Assembly: GCA_020056225.1 (NCBI GenBank) | Contig: JAGVIE010000023.1 | Coordinates: 100,486-164,485, forward strand | Direction of reading: 5' to 3' | Length of the DNA: 64,000 bases | From: Bacteroidota bacterium | Lineage (GTDB): Bacteria; Bacteroidota; Ignavibacteria; UBA10030; SZUA-254 | In this document: positions 1 to 8,551 of the stretch, piece after piece | Numbering within the stretch: position 1 is the stretch's first letter | Layout: every line of letters begins with the position of its first letter | Position numbers and translations under genes: made by a program | The notes under the pieces: model-generated | Databases searched by the model: none | The model's input: the letters and a program-made list of their open reading frames with translations, nothing else | What the model was told of the DNA's origin: nothing

Positions 1-41
1 ATATGTACGAGGAACATTACAATCGTGTTCTTGCTAAATGA
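1..41 (+). CDS. Possible C-terminal end of an upstream gene
   Basis: The frame entering the window stays open and would end in a dozen codons finishing ...RVLAK before a TGA at 39-41. Too little is visible to assign a family. The following 110 bases up to the metallophosphoesterase show no clear promoter or hairpin. This may equally be non-coding. Confidence 0.25.
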   Translation, partial: MYEEHYNRVLAK

Positions 42-151
42 TTATGTCCCGTTTATGAATTTTATATCACGTTGTAACGCACTAATAATCATGTCAAAAC
101 TATAGACAATAATCTTTCACCCGGACCGCACAGCATCACCATTATTTTCTT

Positions 152-1309
152 ATGAAACCTATTTTCGTCATCGGATTCTATATTTTCTTTTTTGCCCTAT
201 ACGGATTATTAAACTATTATATATTCATCAGGGGTTTTCAGGCTATACCTCACACGGCGCCATACCGTATCCATTATATTATCACTTTTATCGTTGTAGC
301 GCTGTCTTTCTTTTTAGGCAGGATATTAGAAAACTATTGGTTATCACCTGTTAGTAAAACATTTGTGTGGATAGGTTCCTTCTGGCTGGCATCGATGCTG
401 TATTTTTTTATCGCAGTTGTATTGCTTGATGCTGGTCGGCTGCTGAATTCTTTCATGCCGGTATTCCCTAAATACATAATTAATAATTATCAGCAGACGA
501 AGCAGATATTGTTATTTTCCGTGTTGATTGTAGTTGTTACTTCGCTTATCGCCGGGCATATCAATGCAAGAAATCCTATCATCAAGAAAATAAACCTAGC
601 AGTTTCAAAAAAAGGGCGCGGCATGCAATCCTTGAATATAGTTACCGCTTCAGATATACATCTTGGTTCGATTATTGGAAAAAGCAGATTTGACGATATA
701 GTCTCCATCATAAATAGTTTAAATCCGGATATCGTTCTTCTTCCCGGTGATATAGTCGATGAAGACCTCAATCCGGTCGTCAAAGAAAATTTAGGCGAGA
801 GTCTTAGAAACATTAAATCGAAGTTTGGTGTTTTCGCGGTAACAGGAAATCATGAATATATCGGCGGTGTGGAAGATGCGGTAGCATATCTTACAGAGAA
901 CGGTGTTCGTTTCCTCAGAGACGAAACTGTCCTGCTCAACCACACTGCTTATCTTGTGGGTCGGGAGGATCGAAGCATCAACCGATTTGGAAACAAGGAT
1001 CGAAAAAGTTTAAAAGAGTTGATATCCGGTGTGGATGAGACTTATCCTATTATCATGATGGATCATCAACCGTTTCAATTGGCAACTGCGAATGAAAATG
1101 GTATCGATTTACAATTGTCTGGTCACACGCATGGCGGACAGTTATGGCCCCTCAATTTCATAACCGATGCTGTTTACGAATTAAGTTACGGGTATAAGAA
1201 AATTGGAGGAACTAACATTTATGTTTCGTGCGGAATCGGGACGTGGGGTCCGCCTGTACGATTGGGCAATCGTCCTGAGATAGTAAACATTAGATTGAAT
1301 TTTGAATAG
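152..1309 (+). CDS. Membrane-anchored calcineurin-like metallophosphoesterase
   Basis: A 385-residue protein with about four hydrophobic segments in residues 1-140, followed by a metallophosphoesterase domain. The domain carries the full series of metal-binding motifs: SDIHLG near 166, PGDIVDE near 198, TGNHEY near 230, a histidine in MMDHQPF, and SGHTHGGQLWP near 323. This is the YaeI/YkuE-type arrangement, where an N-terminal membrane part anchors the two-metal phosphodiesterase, probably at the inner membrane. The substrate cannot be told from sequence; relatives act on phosphoesters, including lipid pyrophosphates. The gene stands alone, with about 100 bases to the next small gene. The family call is secure, the substrate open. 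Confidence 0.9.
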   Translation: MKPIFVIGFYIFFFALYGLLNYYIFIRGFQAIPHTAPYRIHYIITFIVVALSFFLGRILENYWLSPVSKTFVWIGSFWLASMLYFFIAVVLLDAGRLLNSFMPVFPKYIINNYQQTKQILLFSVLIVVVTSLIAGHINARNPIIKKINLAVSKKGRGMQSLNIVTASDIHLGSIIGKSRFDDIVSIINSLNPDIVLLPGDIVDEDLNPVVKENLGESLRNIKSKFGVFAVTGNHEYIGGVEDAVAYLTENGVRFLRDETVLLNHTAYLVGREDRSINRFGNKDRKSLKELISGVDETYPIIMMDHQPFQLATANENGIDLQLSGHTHGGQLWPLNFITDAVYELSYGYKKIGGTNIYVSCGIGTWGPPVRLGNRPEIVNIRLNFE

Positions 1310-1411
1310 TCTAAGATAACCAATTGCGCATAAATCCCTTGCTTTATATGAGAAAAACTTGTATTTTCTTCAAGCGGAATTATTTTACAAACACTTTGCA
1401 AAGGAATTGTT

Positions 1412-1516
1412 GTGAATAAGAAACAAAAGAATGCGAGTAAAAAACACAGAAAAAACGTCCAAAGAGTTAAAGCGAAACAGAAGATATCAAGGGCAGCGGC
1501 GAAAAAACCGCAATAG
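1412..1516 (+). CDS. Very short, highly basic 34-residue peptide
   Basis: A GTG-started reading frame of 34 codons whose product is roughly half lysine and arginine, beginning MNKKQKNASKKHRK. An AAGGA ribosome binding site at 1401-1405 is seven bases before the GTG, and a strong intrinsic terminator begins six bases after the stop. A binding site, a compact frame and a dedicated terminator together argue for a real gene. The charge suggests nucleic-acid or ribosome binding, which is inference. No family is recognised. Confidence 0.55.
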   Translation: MNKKQKNASKKHRKNVQRVKAKQKISRAAAKKPQ

Positions 1517-1521
1517 ATTCT

Positions 1522-1552
1522 AAGGGTATCCTGAGTGATACCCTTTTTTTTC
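1522..1552 (+). terminator. Intrinsic terminator after the basic peptide gene
   Basis: A perfect 9-base-pair stem (AAGGGTATC with GATACCCTT), a six-base loop and an eight-T run. It separates the small gene from folP. Confidence 0.9.
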
Positions 1553-1588
1553 TCTCACGATAAATATTGATAATCGATAGTAGGTATT

Positions 1589-2422
1589 GTGACATCGATA
1601 TATAAATTTGGTGCTGTAGAGTACGATCTGAAGTCTCGAACTCATATTATGGGAGTTCTAAACGTCACACCGGATTCATTTTCAGATGGTGGGAAGTTTT
1701 ATGATACCCATTCAGCCGTGGATAGAGGACTTGAGATGATAGAACAGGGAGCCGATTTTATTGATGTAGGTGGAGAATCTACACGTCCGGGCGCGGAATC
1801 CGTACCTGCATCGGAAGAGTTGAAAAGGGTTTTACCTGTAATCGAAAGACTTGTCAACAGCACGAAAACACCGATCTCAATCGACACTTATAAATCAGTC
1901 GTAGCAGAGCGAGCGCTCGGAGCAGGCGCTGTGATTGTAAATGATATCTCCGGCTCGCATATGGACCCACGTATTTCGGAAGTAGCAGCTTCATACAATG
2001 CTTCTGTTATCCTCATGCACATAAAAGGAATTCCAAGAACAATGCAAGCGGATCCTGTGTATGATAATCTGATCGAAGAAATTTGTTCATACATATATGA
2101 AGGCATCCGAGTTGCAAAGAGCAACGGTATAAAACAAATCATAATCGATCCGGGAATTGGTTTTGGCAAGACAGTAGAACATAATTTACAAATTCTCAAA
2201 AACCTTCGAATGTTCGAGAAATTTGAATATCCAATTATGATCGGTCCTTCCCGAAAATCATTTATCGGGAAAATATTGGATCTACCGATCAATCAAAGAT
2301 TGGAAGGTACTGCCGCTGCCTCTGCTGTTGCCATTATGAATGGTACCAATATACTCCGTGTTCATGATGTGAAAGAAATAAAACGTGTTTCACAAATCGT
2401 AGATGCTATCGCCCATGCTTAA
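1589..2422 (+). CDS. folP: Dihydropteroate synthase
   Basis: Condenses p-aminobenzoate with dihydropterin pyrophosphate in folate synthesis (cytosol). At 277 residues it has normal length. Signature motifs are MGVLNVTPDSFSDGG at residues 21-35, DVGGESTRPGA near 59-69, SIDTYKS near 97, VNDISG, DPGIGFGKT near 187 and GPSRKSFIG near 218. The start is a GTG at 1589: an in-frame stop lies 18 bases upstream, leaving no earlier choice. The gene sits 37 bases before cdaA and probably shares its transcript, a pairing common in the Bacteroidota. Confidence 0.97.
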   Translation: MTSIYKFGAVEYDLKSRTHIMGVLNVTPDSFSDGGKFYDTHSAVDRGLEMIEQGADFIDVGGESTRPGAESVPASEELKRVLPVIERLVNSTKTPISIDTYKSVVAERALGAGAVIVNDISGSHMDPRISEVAASYNASVILMHIKGIPRTMQADPVYDNLIEEICSYIYEGIRVAKSNGIKQIIIDPGIGFGKTVEHNLQILKNLRMFEKFEYPIMIGPSRKSFIGKILDLPINQRLEGTAAASAVAIMNGTNILRVHDVKEIKRVSQIVDAIAHA

Positions 2423-2459
2423 CTTTTATCATGTCGTATTGCTGTATTTGATCTGATTT

Positions 2460-3275
2460 ATGGAACTCTTCAAAATAGGATTCCTTACGGTCACTATCGT
2501 GGATATCTTCGATATCCTTCTTGTATCGTTCATCTTTTACAGATTGTATCTAGTTATACGAGGAACGGTAGCCGCTCAGATATTTGTCGGGCTTCTTCTG
2601 ATACTTGCATTTTCTTTCATCGCCGAAGCCACAAACCTGAAAGCGATGAACTGGATATTGAGAACGCTTACCGATATCTGGGTGATTGCGTTCATCATTC
2701 TATTCCAACCGGAACTGAGAAGATTATTAGTGCTTCTCGGTCGAACGAGAATAATACGATCTTTTTTTAAGATTGATGTAGAAGAATCAATCGAAGAAAT
2801 TATCAGTGCGGCATCCGAATTAGCGCGGAAACATCACGGCATGCTTGTAGTGATAGTTCGTTCGACAACCCTCAGAACGTTCGTTGATACCGGAACACCT
2901 TTGCAGGCAAGAATAAGCAAAGCGCTCCTTGTCTCTATATTCAATCCGCGCTCACCACTACACGATGGTGCCGTAATAGTACATGACAGAATAATTGAAG
3001 CGGCGCGCGTTACACTGCCGCTTTCGCAAACTTCAAATATCGGTGACACAGTACTTGGTATGCGGCATCGGGCGGCATTAGGTATTTCGGAACAAGCGGA
3101 TGTGGTTGCTATTATGGTTTCAGAAGAAACCGGTAAGATATCGATAGCCGATAATGGTATTCTTGTGCGTGGACTGACGATCCAGGAATTGCGGCACGAA
3201 CTTTATACTCGTCTCTCTATCATGCCGGGTAAATCAGCTAAATCGGAGATGAGATTCTTGAAAGTACATAATTAA
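2460..3275 (+). CDS. cdaA: Membrane diadenylate cyclase (c-di-AMP synthase)
   Basis: Makes cyclic di-AMP from two ATP molecules. The 271-residue protein has three hydrophobic segments within residues 1-90 and then a DisA_N catalytic domain. The diagnostic DGA motif is near 168 and the RHRAA motif near 202, both intact, followed by the usual SEETGKIS stretch. This is the CdaA (DacA/YbbP) architecture. c-di-AMP typically controls potassium and osmotic balance. The next gene, pcm, starts four bases after the stop, so folP-cdaA-pcm-miaA look like one operon. Confidence 0.95.
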   Translation: MELFKIGFLTVTIVDIFDILLVSFIFYRLYLVIRGTVAAQIFVGLLLILAFSFIAEATNLKAMNWILRTLTDIWVIAFIILFQPELRRLLVLLGRTRIIRSFFKIDVEESIEEIISAASELARKHHGMLVVIVRSTTLRTFVDTGTPLQARISKALLVSIFNPRSPLHDGAVIVHDRIIEAARVTLPLSQTSNIGDTVLGMRHRAALGISEQADVVAIMVSEETGKISIADNGILVRGLTIQELRHELYTRLSIMPGKSAKSEMRFLKVHN

Positions 3276-3279
3276 CAAA

Positions 3280-3942
3280 ATGATAATTAATTCAAAACGA
3301 AAATCCGCCCCCCGCTTTAATTTCGAGCGCGATGAGATGATAGAACTCATCCGGCAAAGGGGCATAAGTGATGAGCGATTGTTGAAGGCGATGTCTCTTG
3401 TCGATAGAAGGGGTTTCGTTCAGCAAGCATTACTGAATCGCGCTTACGATGATTGTGCATTGCCCATCGGTCATTCGCAAACAATCTCACAGCCGTACAC
3501 AGTCGCTTTTATGACAGAAATGTTAGCAGTGAAGCCTGGTGATAAAGTACTCGAGATCGGAACCGGCTCAGGTTATCAAGCAGCGATACTTGCTGAAATG
3601 GGTGCCCGCGTTTACACGGTTGAACGTAATATGGATTTGCTGAATGTGTCAAGAAAACGTTTCGAATCGCTTGGTTACCAGATCGTGTCTAAATGTGGCG
3701 ACGGAACAATAGGATGGAAGGATTTTGCACCATACGACAGTATCATCGTCACAGCAGGTGCTCCTGAAACTCCCCAACCACTTCTCGACCAACTGAAGGA
3801 CGGTGGAATATTAGTAATTCCCATTGGTGACATGGATATTCAAAACATCCACATTATCCGTCGTATTAAAAATGAATTCGAAACCAAAGAAGCTCACGGT
3901 TTCAAATTTGTTCCGCTCATTGGCAAAAAGGGATGGAAATGA
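3280..3942 (+). CDS. pcm: Protein-L-isoaspartate O-methyltransferase
   Basis: Repairs damaged proteins by methylating isoaspartyl residues with S-adenosylmethionine. The 220-residue length is typical. Visible features are the family signature GHSQTISQPYTVAFM near residues 63-77 and the SAM-binding motif VLEIGTGSGYQAA near 90-102, followed by VYTVER. The ATG is four bases after the cdaA stop, indicating co-transcription. The stop is followed 13 bases later by the miaA start. Confidence 0.96.
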   Translation: MIINSKRKSAPRFNFERDEMIELIRQRGISDERLLKAMSLVDRRGFVQQALLNRAYDDCALPIGHSQTISQPYTVAFMTEMLAVKPGDKVLEIGTGSGYQAAILAEMGARVYTVERNMDLLNVSRKRFESLGYQIVSKCGDGTIGWKDFAPYDSIIVTAGAPETPQPLLDQLKDGGILVIPIGDMDIQNIHIIRRIKNEFETKEAHGFKFVPLIGKKGWK

Positions 3943-3955
3943 AAATATATATTCG

Positions 3956-4915
3956 ATGGTCGCATTAAATATCAGACAGCAAATACCTGAATCCGAATCT
4001 CCCAAAGTGCTTGTCCTTGTCGGTCCTACTGCATCAGGAAAAACTCCGCTATCTTTGCTTATAGCCGAACGCCTCAATGCAGAAATAATCTCAGCCGATT
4101 CGCGCCAGATTTATAAACTGATGGATATCGGAACGGCAAAACCGAATAATGAGGATCGTCAAAAGATCAAACATTATTTTGTCGATGAATTACTTCCTGA
4201 TCAGGAATTTAATGCCGCGGAATTCGGAAAGCAAGGTCGTCTTATCATCGATGATATTCTACTGCGTAAGAAAGTTCCAATGGTTGTTGGCGGTTCAGGT
4301 TTGTACGTCCGATCTCTGATCGATGGATTCTTCGAAGGGTCACCTCCAGACTCCGAGATACGAAAGCATTTATATGATCGTTTGAATCGGGAGGGAGCGG
4401 AGAAACTCCTGGAGGAATTAAGAGTTGTCGATCCGGAAGCCGCTTCGAAAATGCTTCCAACAAATACGAGGAGGATTGTCAGGGCGCTGGAAGTGTACTC
4501 ATTAACAGGGGTTCCCATCTCACAACTTCAGAAGTCGAAAATTGAAATCAGTTTCATGCCTGTTTTTGCGGGCATCAGTTGGAAGAGAAATATTTTATAT
4601 GATCGGATTAATAGGCGTGTAGACATGATGATTGAATACGGCCTTCTCGAAGAAGTACAACGATTGAAGGAGTTAGGTTACCCGCCTGCATTGAACGCTC
4701 TCCAGACAGTCGGATATAAAGAAGTTTTTGAATATTTTGACGGAAAGATAGATTATAAGAAGATGATCGAATCGATCAAACAAAATTCCAGAAGGTATGC
4801 GAAGCGGCAGTTAACATGGTTTCGACATGATAAAAGAATAAAATGGTTTGATGCCCTCAGCGAAGAAGATTTCGTGGATGTTGCTTCGGAGGTAACAAAA
4901 TATTATGTTTCGTAA
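3956..4915 (+). CDS. miaA: tRNA dimethylallyltransferase
   Basis: Transfers the dimethylallyl group of DMAPP to A37 of tRNAs that read UNN codons. The P-loop GPTASGKT is at about residues 23-30, followed by ISADSRQIY, GGSGLYVRSLIDG, TRRIVRALEVY, ALQTVGYKEV and a C-terminal RRYAKRQLTWFRHD. The frame is open back to 3824, inside pcm, but the ATG at 3956 gives 319 residues, the usual length, and avoids a 119-base overlap. The ribosome binding site is weak, so the exact start is probable rather than certain. Confidence 0.95.
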   Translation: MVALNIRQQIPESESPKVLVLVGPTASGKTPLSLLIAERLNAEIISADSRQIYKLMDIGTAKPNNEDRQKIKHYFVDELLPDQEFNAAEFGKQGRLIIDDILLRKKVPMVVGGSGLYVRSLIDGFFEGSPPDSEIRKHLYDRLNREGAEKLLEELRVVDPEAASKMLPTNTRRIVRALEVYSLTGVPISQLQKSKIEISFMPVFAGISWKRNILYDRINRRVDMMIEYGLLEEVQRLKELGYPPALNALQTVGYKEVFEYFDGKIDYKKMIESIKQNSRRYAKRQLTWFRHDKRIKWFDALSEEDFVDVASEVTKYYVS

Positions 4916-4957
4916 GTCGGGGCCGACCTTGGCGCCAAAGGCGCCACGCTCTAGCCG
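4915..4957 (-). pseudogene. Degenerate tRNA-Pro-like fragment
   Basis: On the minus strand this segment shares three blocks, in order, with the intact tRNA-Pro 260 bases away: CGGCTAGAGCG (D arm), CCAAG-GGTCGGC (anticodon stem into variable region) and CCCCGACT (3' end). The T arm is missing and a GGCGCC-TTT-GGCGCC hairpin replaces the anticodon loop. It lies in the same orientation as the tRNA, on the far side of the GIY-YIG gene, whose stop codon falls inside it. It looks like a decayed or partial copy left by duplication or insertion; chance similarity of short blocks is not excluded. Confidence 0.45.
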
Positions 4958-5196
4958 TTGTCTAGATCAATAAGGAAACGATTTATTCCACGTTTCTTAA
5001 TTTTAGATTCGAACTGGATGGCAAGTGAACGAGTAGGAAATGTATTATGAAAAATCAGGCGCCACGGTTTGCCGTGCCGGGTAGAAAGAGATTTGCCGTT
5101 GTTATGTTCAATGAGGCGTTTCGATAAATCCTGAGTTTGCCCGACATAATAACGATCAGTAATCAAACTCTGAATGATGTATACAGTGAAGGACAT
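4951..5196 (-). CDS. Solitary GIY-YIG nuclease-domain protein
   Basis: An 81-residue protein that is essentially one GIY-YIG domain: VYIIQS near 4-9, YYVGQTQDLSKRLIEHN near 16-32, then a short tail with SRHGKPWRLIF. Small stand-alone members (UPF0213-like) are widespread; their substrates are mostly unknown. The frame is open upstream into the tRNA gene, but the only sensible start is the ATG at 5194-5196, because the longer version translates the tRNA T arm. No good ribosome binding site is visible. The gene is sandwiched between tRNA-Pro and a tRNA-like remnant, which suggests mobility. Confidence 0.8.
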   Translation of the reverse strand: MSFTVYIIQSLITDRYYVGQTQDLSKRLIEHNNGKSLSTRHGKPWRLIFHNTFPTRSLAIQFESKIKKRGINRFLIDLDNG

Positions 5197-5216
5197 AATA
5201 GTTGCATGGAAAAGAG

Positions 5217-5291
5217 TCGGGGCGGGCGGATTTGAACCGCCGACCTCTTGGTCCCGAACCAAGCGCTCTAGCCGGGCTGAGCCACGCCCCG
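5217..5291 (-). tRNA. tRNA-Pro (anticodon CGG)
   Basis: A 75-base cloverleaf on the minus strand: acceptor CGGGGCG pairing with CGCCCCG plus discriminator A, D stem GCTC/GAGC, anticodon stem CTTGG/CCAAG with loop TTCGGGA, and T arm GGCGG-TTCAAAT-CCGCC. The anticodon CGG reads CCG (proline). CCA is not encoded. Its 3' end faces the GIY-YIG gene. Confidence 0.95.
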
Positions 5292-5344
5292 AGTATCACG
5301 CATCAAATTACGAATAAATCACAAAATAAACAAACGGAAAATAA

Positions 5345-5752
5345 ATGTACATTCTTATCGTCGAAGATAATCTTTCACATCAGAAAATTACAGAGTATGT
5401 TCTGAAACAAAATAAAGTCCCGGCAAAGTTTTTAGTTGTCAGGGATGGACAGGAGGTTCTGGATTATCTATACAGGAGAGGGATATATTCCGATCACGAA
5501 AAATATCCGATGCCAAACTTGATTCTTCTCGATTTGAATCTTCCCAAGCGTGACGGGAGGGAAGTTCTGAGACTTTTAAAAGAAGATGTAAATCTTAAAG
5601 AAATTCCGATAGTTATATTAAGTACATCGGACCGGGAAGAAGATATCACATTCGCTTCTCATTTGGGAGTTGTCGGATATATCAGCAAGTCTATAGGTTT
5701 CGATAGATACAGCGCCGAACTAAGTTCAGTAATCAAATATGCGCGCGAGTAA
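5345..5752 (+). CDS. Stand-alone response regulator receiver (Rcp1-like)
   Basis: A 135-residue single receiver domain. The acidic pair is in LIVEDN (residues 4-9), the phosphoacceptor is the aspartate of LILLDLNLPK near 63, the conserved Ser/Thr is in LSTSD, and the lysine is in YISKS near 115. The long loop after helix 2 (YRRGIYSDHEKYPMPN) is typical of Rcp1-type regulators that pair with phytochrome-like or hybrid kinases. No output domain and no neighbouring kinase, so it probably acts as a phosphotransfer or protein-interaction switch. The nearest kinase in the window is the hybrid kinase at 22-26 kb; a link is only a guess. Confidence 0.92.
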   Translation: MYILIVEDNLSHQKITEYVLKQNKVPAKFLVVRDGQEVLDYLYRRGIYSDHEKYPMPNLILLDLNLPKRDGREVLRLLKEDVNLKEIPIVILSTSDREEDITFASHLGVVGYISKSIGFDRYSAELSSVIKYARE

Positions 5753-5834
5753 TCTATGGCTCGCCAAGCAATGTCGGTTATCCATAAATTGAATCTGTGA
5801 ACGGAAATTCGTATTATGAATCGGAAAATATTAT

Positions 5835-7142
5835 ATGTCTAAAATACTTGCCATCATAGGCCGTCCAAACGTCGGCAAATCTACACTCTTTAACCGCATA
5901 GTCGGTGCGAGAGACGCAATCGTACATGATGAACCCGGAGTGACGAGAGATCGCCATTATGCATCGGCAGATTGGGCGGGAAAATCATTCACGCTGATTG
6001 ATACGGGCGGTTACGTTCCAAATTCGACAGACCTTTACGAGAAGGCGATTCGCGAGCAAGCTGAGATCGCTATCAATGAAGCCGATGCTGTTATCTTTAT
6101 TGTCGATGCTACCGAAGGAGTCACGCAGCTTGATGAGGAAGTTGCATCGATCATCCGTAAATCCCAGAAAATAATTCATCTTGTCGTCAATAAGGTTGAT
6201 AGCGATAAACGTGAAGCCGACGTAGCGCAATTTTACAAACTTGGTCTCGGTATACCGATTAATATATCAGCGCTTCTTGGCAGGAATATAGGCGATTTCC
6301 TCGATGAGGTTACCGAACAATTCTCAAGCGGATCGGCAGATGAAAAAGATGAACGCCTAAAGTTAGCCGTCGTCGGTAAACCGAATGTCGGGAAATCATC
6401 TTTAGTAAATGCGTTGTTGGGAAAATCGCGGCATATCGTAACGAATATACCAGGTACCACTCGCGATTCCATCGACTCTGTTTTGAAATACCAAAAAGAG
6501 GAAATAATTTTAATAGATACAGCCGGCTTGAGGCGAAAAAGCAGGATAAAAGAGAATGTGGAATTTTACAGCGCACTTCGCGCTATCAAAAGTATAGAGC
6601 GATGCAATGTTGCAGTTCTGATGGTCGATATTGAAGCAGGTATGGATAAACAGGACCTTAGGATCCTGGAGGATATCATCGAGCGGCGGCGTGGCGTTGT
6701 TCTTGCAGTCAATAAATGGGATACAGTCGAGAAGGATGAATTGACTGCTATGCAGTTCGAAAAATCGATTAAGAAATTTTTAAGAGAACATGATTACATT
6801 CCGGTAATATTTATTTCAGCATTAGAAAAACAGAGAATTTTTAAACTGGTCGAGCTTGCAAAAGATGTCTTTGCTGAACAAACGAAGCGTATACCAACAA
6901 ACAAACTGAACAATTTATTGCTGCACGATATCGAAGAGAAACCACCCGGCTCAAAATCGGGGAAGGAAATCAAAATAAAGTATATCACACAGGTAAAAAC
7001 CAATCCGCCGGCATTCGGCTTCTTCGGAAATGAACCAAAGCTCATCGAAGAAAAATATAAACGATTTCTAGAGGGAAGGATCAGGAAACATTTCGGTTTT
7101 ATCGGCGTTCCGATATCACTTTATTTCAAAAAGAAGAATTGA
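5835..7142 (+). CDS. der: Ribosome biogenesis GTPase Der (EngA)
   Basis: A tandem-GTPase factor for 50S subunit maturation. The 435-residue protein holds two G domains: GRPNVGKST near 8-16, GVTRDRHY, DTGG and NKVD in the first, and GKPNVGKSS near 181-189, GTTRDSID, DTAGLRRK and NKWD in the second. A C-terminal KH-like domain carries the conserved PPAFGFFGN-type motif. Length and motif order are normal. The next gene starts eight bases after the stop. Confidence 0.98.
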   Translation: MSKILAIIGRPNVGKSTLFNRIVGARDAIVHDEPGVTRDRHYASADWAGKSFTLIDTGGYVPNSTDLYEKAIREQAEIAINEADAVIFIVDATEGVTQLDEEVASIIRKSQKIIHLVVNKVDSDKREADVAQFYKLGLGIPINISALLGRNIGDFLDEVTEQFSSGSADEKDERLKLAVVGKPNVGKSSLVNALLGKSRHIVTNIPGTTRDSIDSVLKYQKEEIILIDTAGLRRKSRIKENVEFYSALRAIKSIERCNVAVLMVDIEAGMDKQDLRILEDIIERRRGVVLAVNKWDTVEKDELTAMQFEKSIKKFLREHDYIPVIFISALEKQRIFKLVELAKDVFAEQTKRIPTNKLNNLLLHDIEEKPPGSKSGKEIKIKYITQVKTNPPAFGFFGNEPKLIEEKYKRFLEGRIRKHFGFIGVPISLYFKKKN

Positions 7143-7149
7143 CTACGCG

Positions 7150-8538
7150 ATGGCGCTCAACCAGAAAAAAATATTGATAGTCGGCGGGCTTGCTGCCGGT
7201 CCGAGCGCCGCCGCCAAGGCAAAACGAACAAATCCTAATGCAGATATAACTCTTTTCGAAGCGACGGATACCGTCTCATATGCAATATGTGAGGCGCCGT
7301 TTGCGGTCGGAGGTGTAATAGAGGATGAAAAGAAATTGGTAATCTTTTCTCCTGAAAAATTGCAAGAAGAAAAAGGCATCACGGTAAAAACGCTTCACCA
7401 CGTCGAAAAAATCCTCACGAGCGATCACAAAATAATTGTAAGGGATTTACGTTCACATCGAATGGTGGAGTTTGAATACGGCAAACTCATAATCGCTACA
7501 GGAGCCGCACCGCGGCGCCTAAATATCGGTGGTGAAAATGGAAGGAATGTCTTTTATATCAAAACCCGTGAAGATACTCTTAACATAATTGCATGTCTTC
7601 AAACCGAACAGCCTAAGCAAGCGGTAATTATAGGAGCAGGTTTCGTTGGATTGGAGATGGCTGAAGCTTTTCGTTCCCGCGGAATTGATGTTACCTTAAT
7701 CGAGCGCATAAGTCATCCGCTGGAAGGATTTGAACAGGAGACACGTGAGCAAGTTCTCCGGGAGTTACTCGATAACGATGTGCATTTTGTTCCATTCACC
7801 ACGGTCGATGCATTCCAACAGGATAATACCGGAAAAGTTCGTCACGTCATCACGAATCGAGGATCGTTCGAATGTGACATTGTTATCTTATCACTCGATG
7901 TTGAACCGAATATTAATCTGGCGAAGGAAGCAAAAATACGTATCGGCTCAACCGGTGCGATTGTTACCGATGAGCGCCAACAAACCAACATAGACGATAT
8001 CTATGCGGCGGGTGATTGTTGTGAAGTGAAGAATATAGTCTCCGGCAAACCGATGTATATTCCTATGGCTACTATTGCGAGCAGAACGGGATCGGTTGCC
8101 GGTGAGAATGCCGCGGGAGGAAGAGCGGTCTTTAAAGGTGCCATACGTGCTGGAGCCGTAAAATTGTTCGGTCTCGAGATTGCTCAAGTCGGATTAGGAT
8201 CAGAAGAAGCGCGGCAGTATGGTTTTCAAGTTATTTCAGAGTTAGTTACCTCAACATCCAAGGTAAGTATGATGCCCGACAGCGAAAAAATCGTAATCAA
8301 GCTGATTGTAGATAGACGCACACAAAAACTGCTTGGCGCTAATCTCTTCGGCGGAAACGGTTGTGTCTTGCGTGCGAACATACTCGGCGTAGCAATCCAG
8401 CATAATATGACGGTCGATGATATTTCACACTTCGATTTGATTTATTCTCCGCCGTTTTCACCATTGTGGGATCCGATCTTGCTGGCAGCAAACAAAGCCA
8501 AGAAAAATTTAAATCTTAATCCAAAATTAAAAATCTAA
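7150..8538 (+). CDS. CoA-disulfide-reductase-like FAD/NAD(P)H oxidoreductase
   Basis: A 462-residue flavoprotein of the CoADR / NADH oxidase branch. The FAD-binding GGLAAGPSAAAKAKR is at 12-26 and the single redox cysteine is Cys47 in VSYAICEAP, matching the SYxxCGLP active-site position. A second Rossmann motif GAGFVGLEMAE is near 162, an AAGDC motif binds the FAD ribityl, and a C-terminal dimerisation domain follows. Such enzymes reduce CoA-disulfide, persulfides or oxygen. The residues after the cysteine (EAP rather than GLP) differ from the best-known members, so the exact substrate is uncertain. Very close to der (seven bases) and 13 bases before upp. Confidence 0.85.
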   Translation: MALNQKKILIVGGLAAGPSAAAKAKRTNPNADITLFEATDTVSYAICEAPFAVGGVIEDEKKLVIFSPEKLQEEKGITVKTLHHVEKILTSDHKIIVRDLRSHRMVEFEYGKLIIATGAAPRRLNIGGENGRNVFYIKTREDTLNIIACLQTEQPKQAVIIGAGFVGLEMAEAFRSRGIDVTLIERISHPLEGFEQETREQVLRELLDNDVHFVPFTTVDAFQQDNTGKVRHVITNRGSFECDIVILSLDVEPNINLAKEAKIRIGSTGAIVTDERQQTNIDDIYAAGDCCEVKNIVSGKPMYIPMATIASRTGSVAGENAAGGRAVFKGAIRAGAVKLFGLEIAQVGLGSEEARQYGFQVISELVTSTSKVSMMPDSEKIVIKLIVDRRTQKLLGANLFGGNGCVLRANILGVAIQHNMTVDDISHFDLIYSPPFSPLWDPILLAANKAKKNLNLNPKLKI

Positions 8539-8551
8539 AATTCCCGATCTA

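Noticed and set aside
3824..3955. Upstream start for miaA
   Set aside because: It overlaps pcm by 119 bases and adds 44 residues absent from the family.
4929..4946. GGCGCC-AAA-GGCGCC hairpin read as terminator of the GIY-YIG gene
   Set aside because: The loop is too tight at three bases and there is no T run on the minus strand; it fits better as part of the tRNA-like remnant.
5197..5262. N-terminal extension of the GIY-YIG protein (VRDQEVGGSNPPAP)
   Set aside because: It is a translation of the tRNA-Pro T arm and variable region, not protein; the ATG at 5196 is used.
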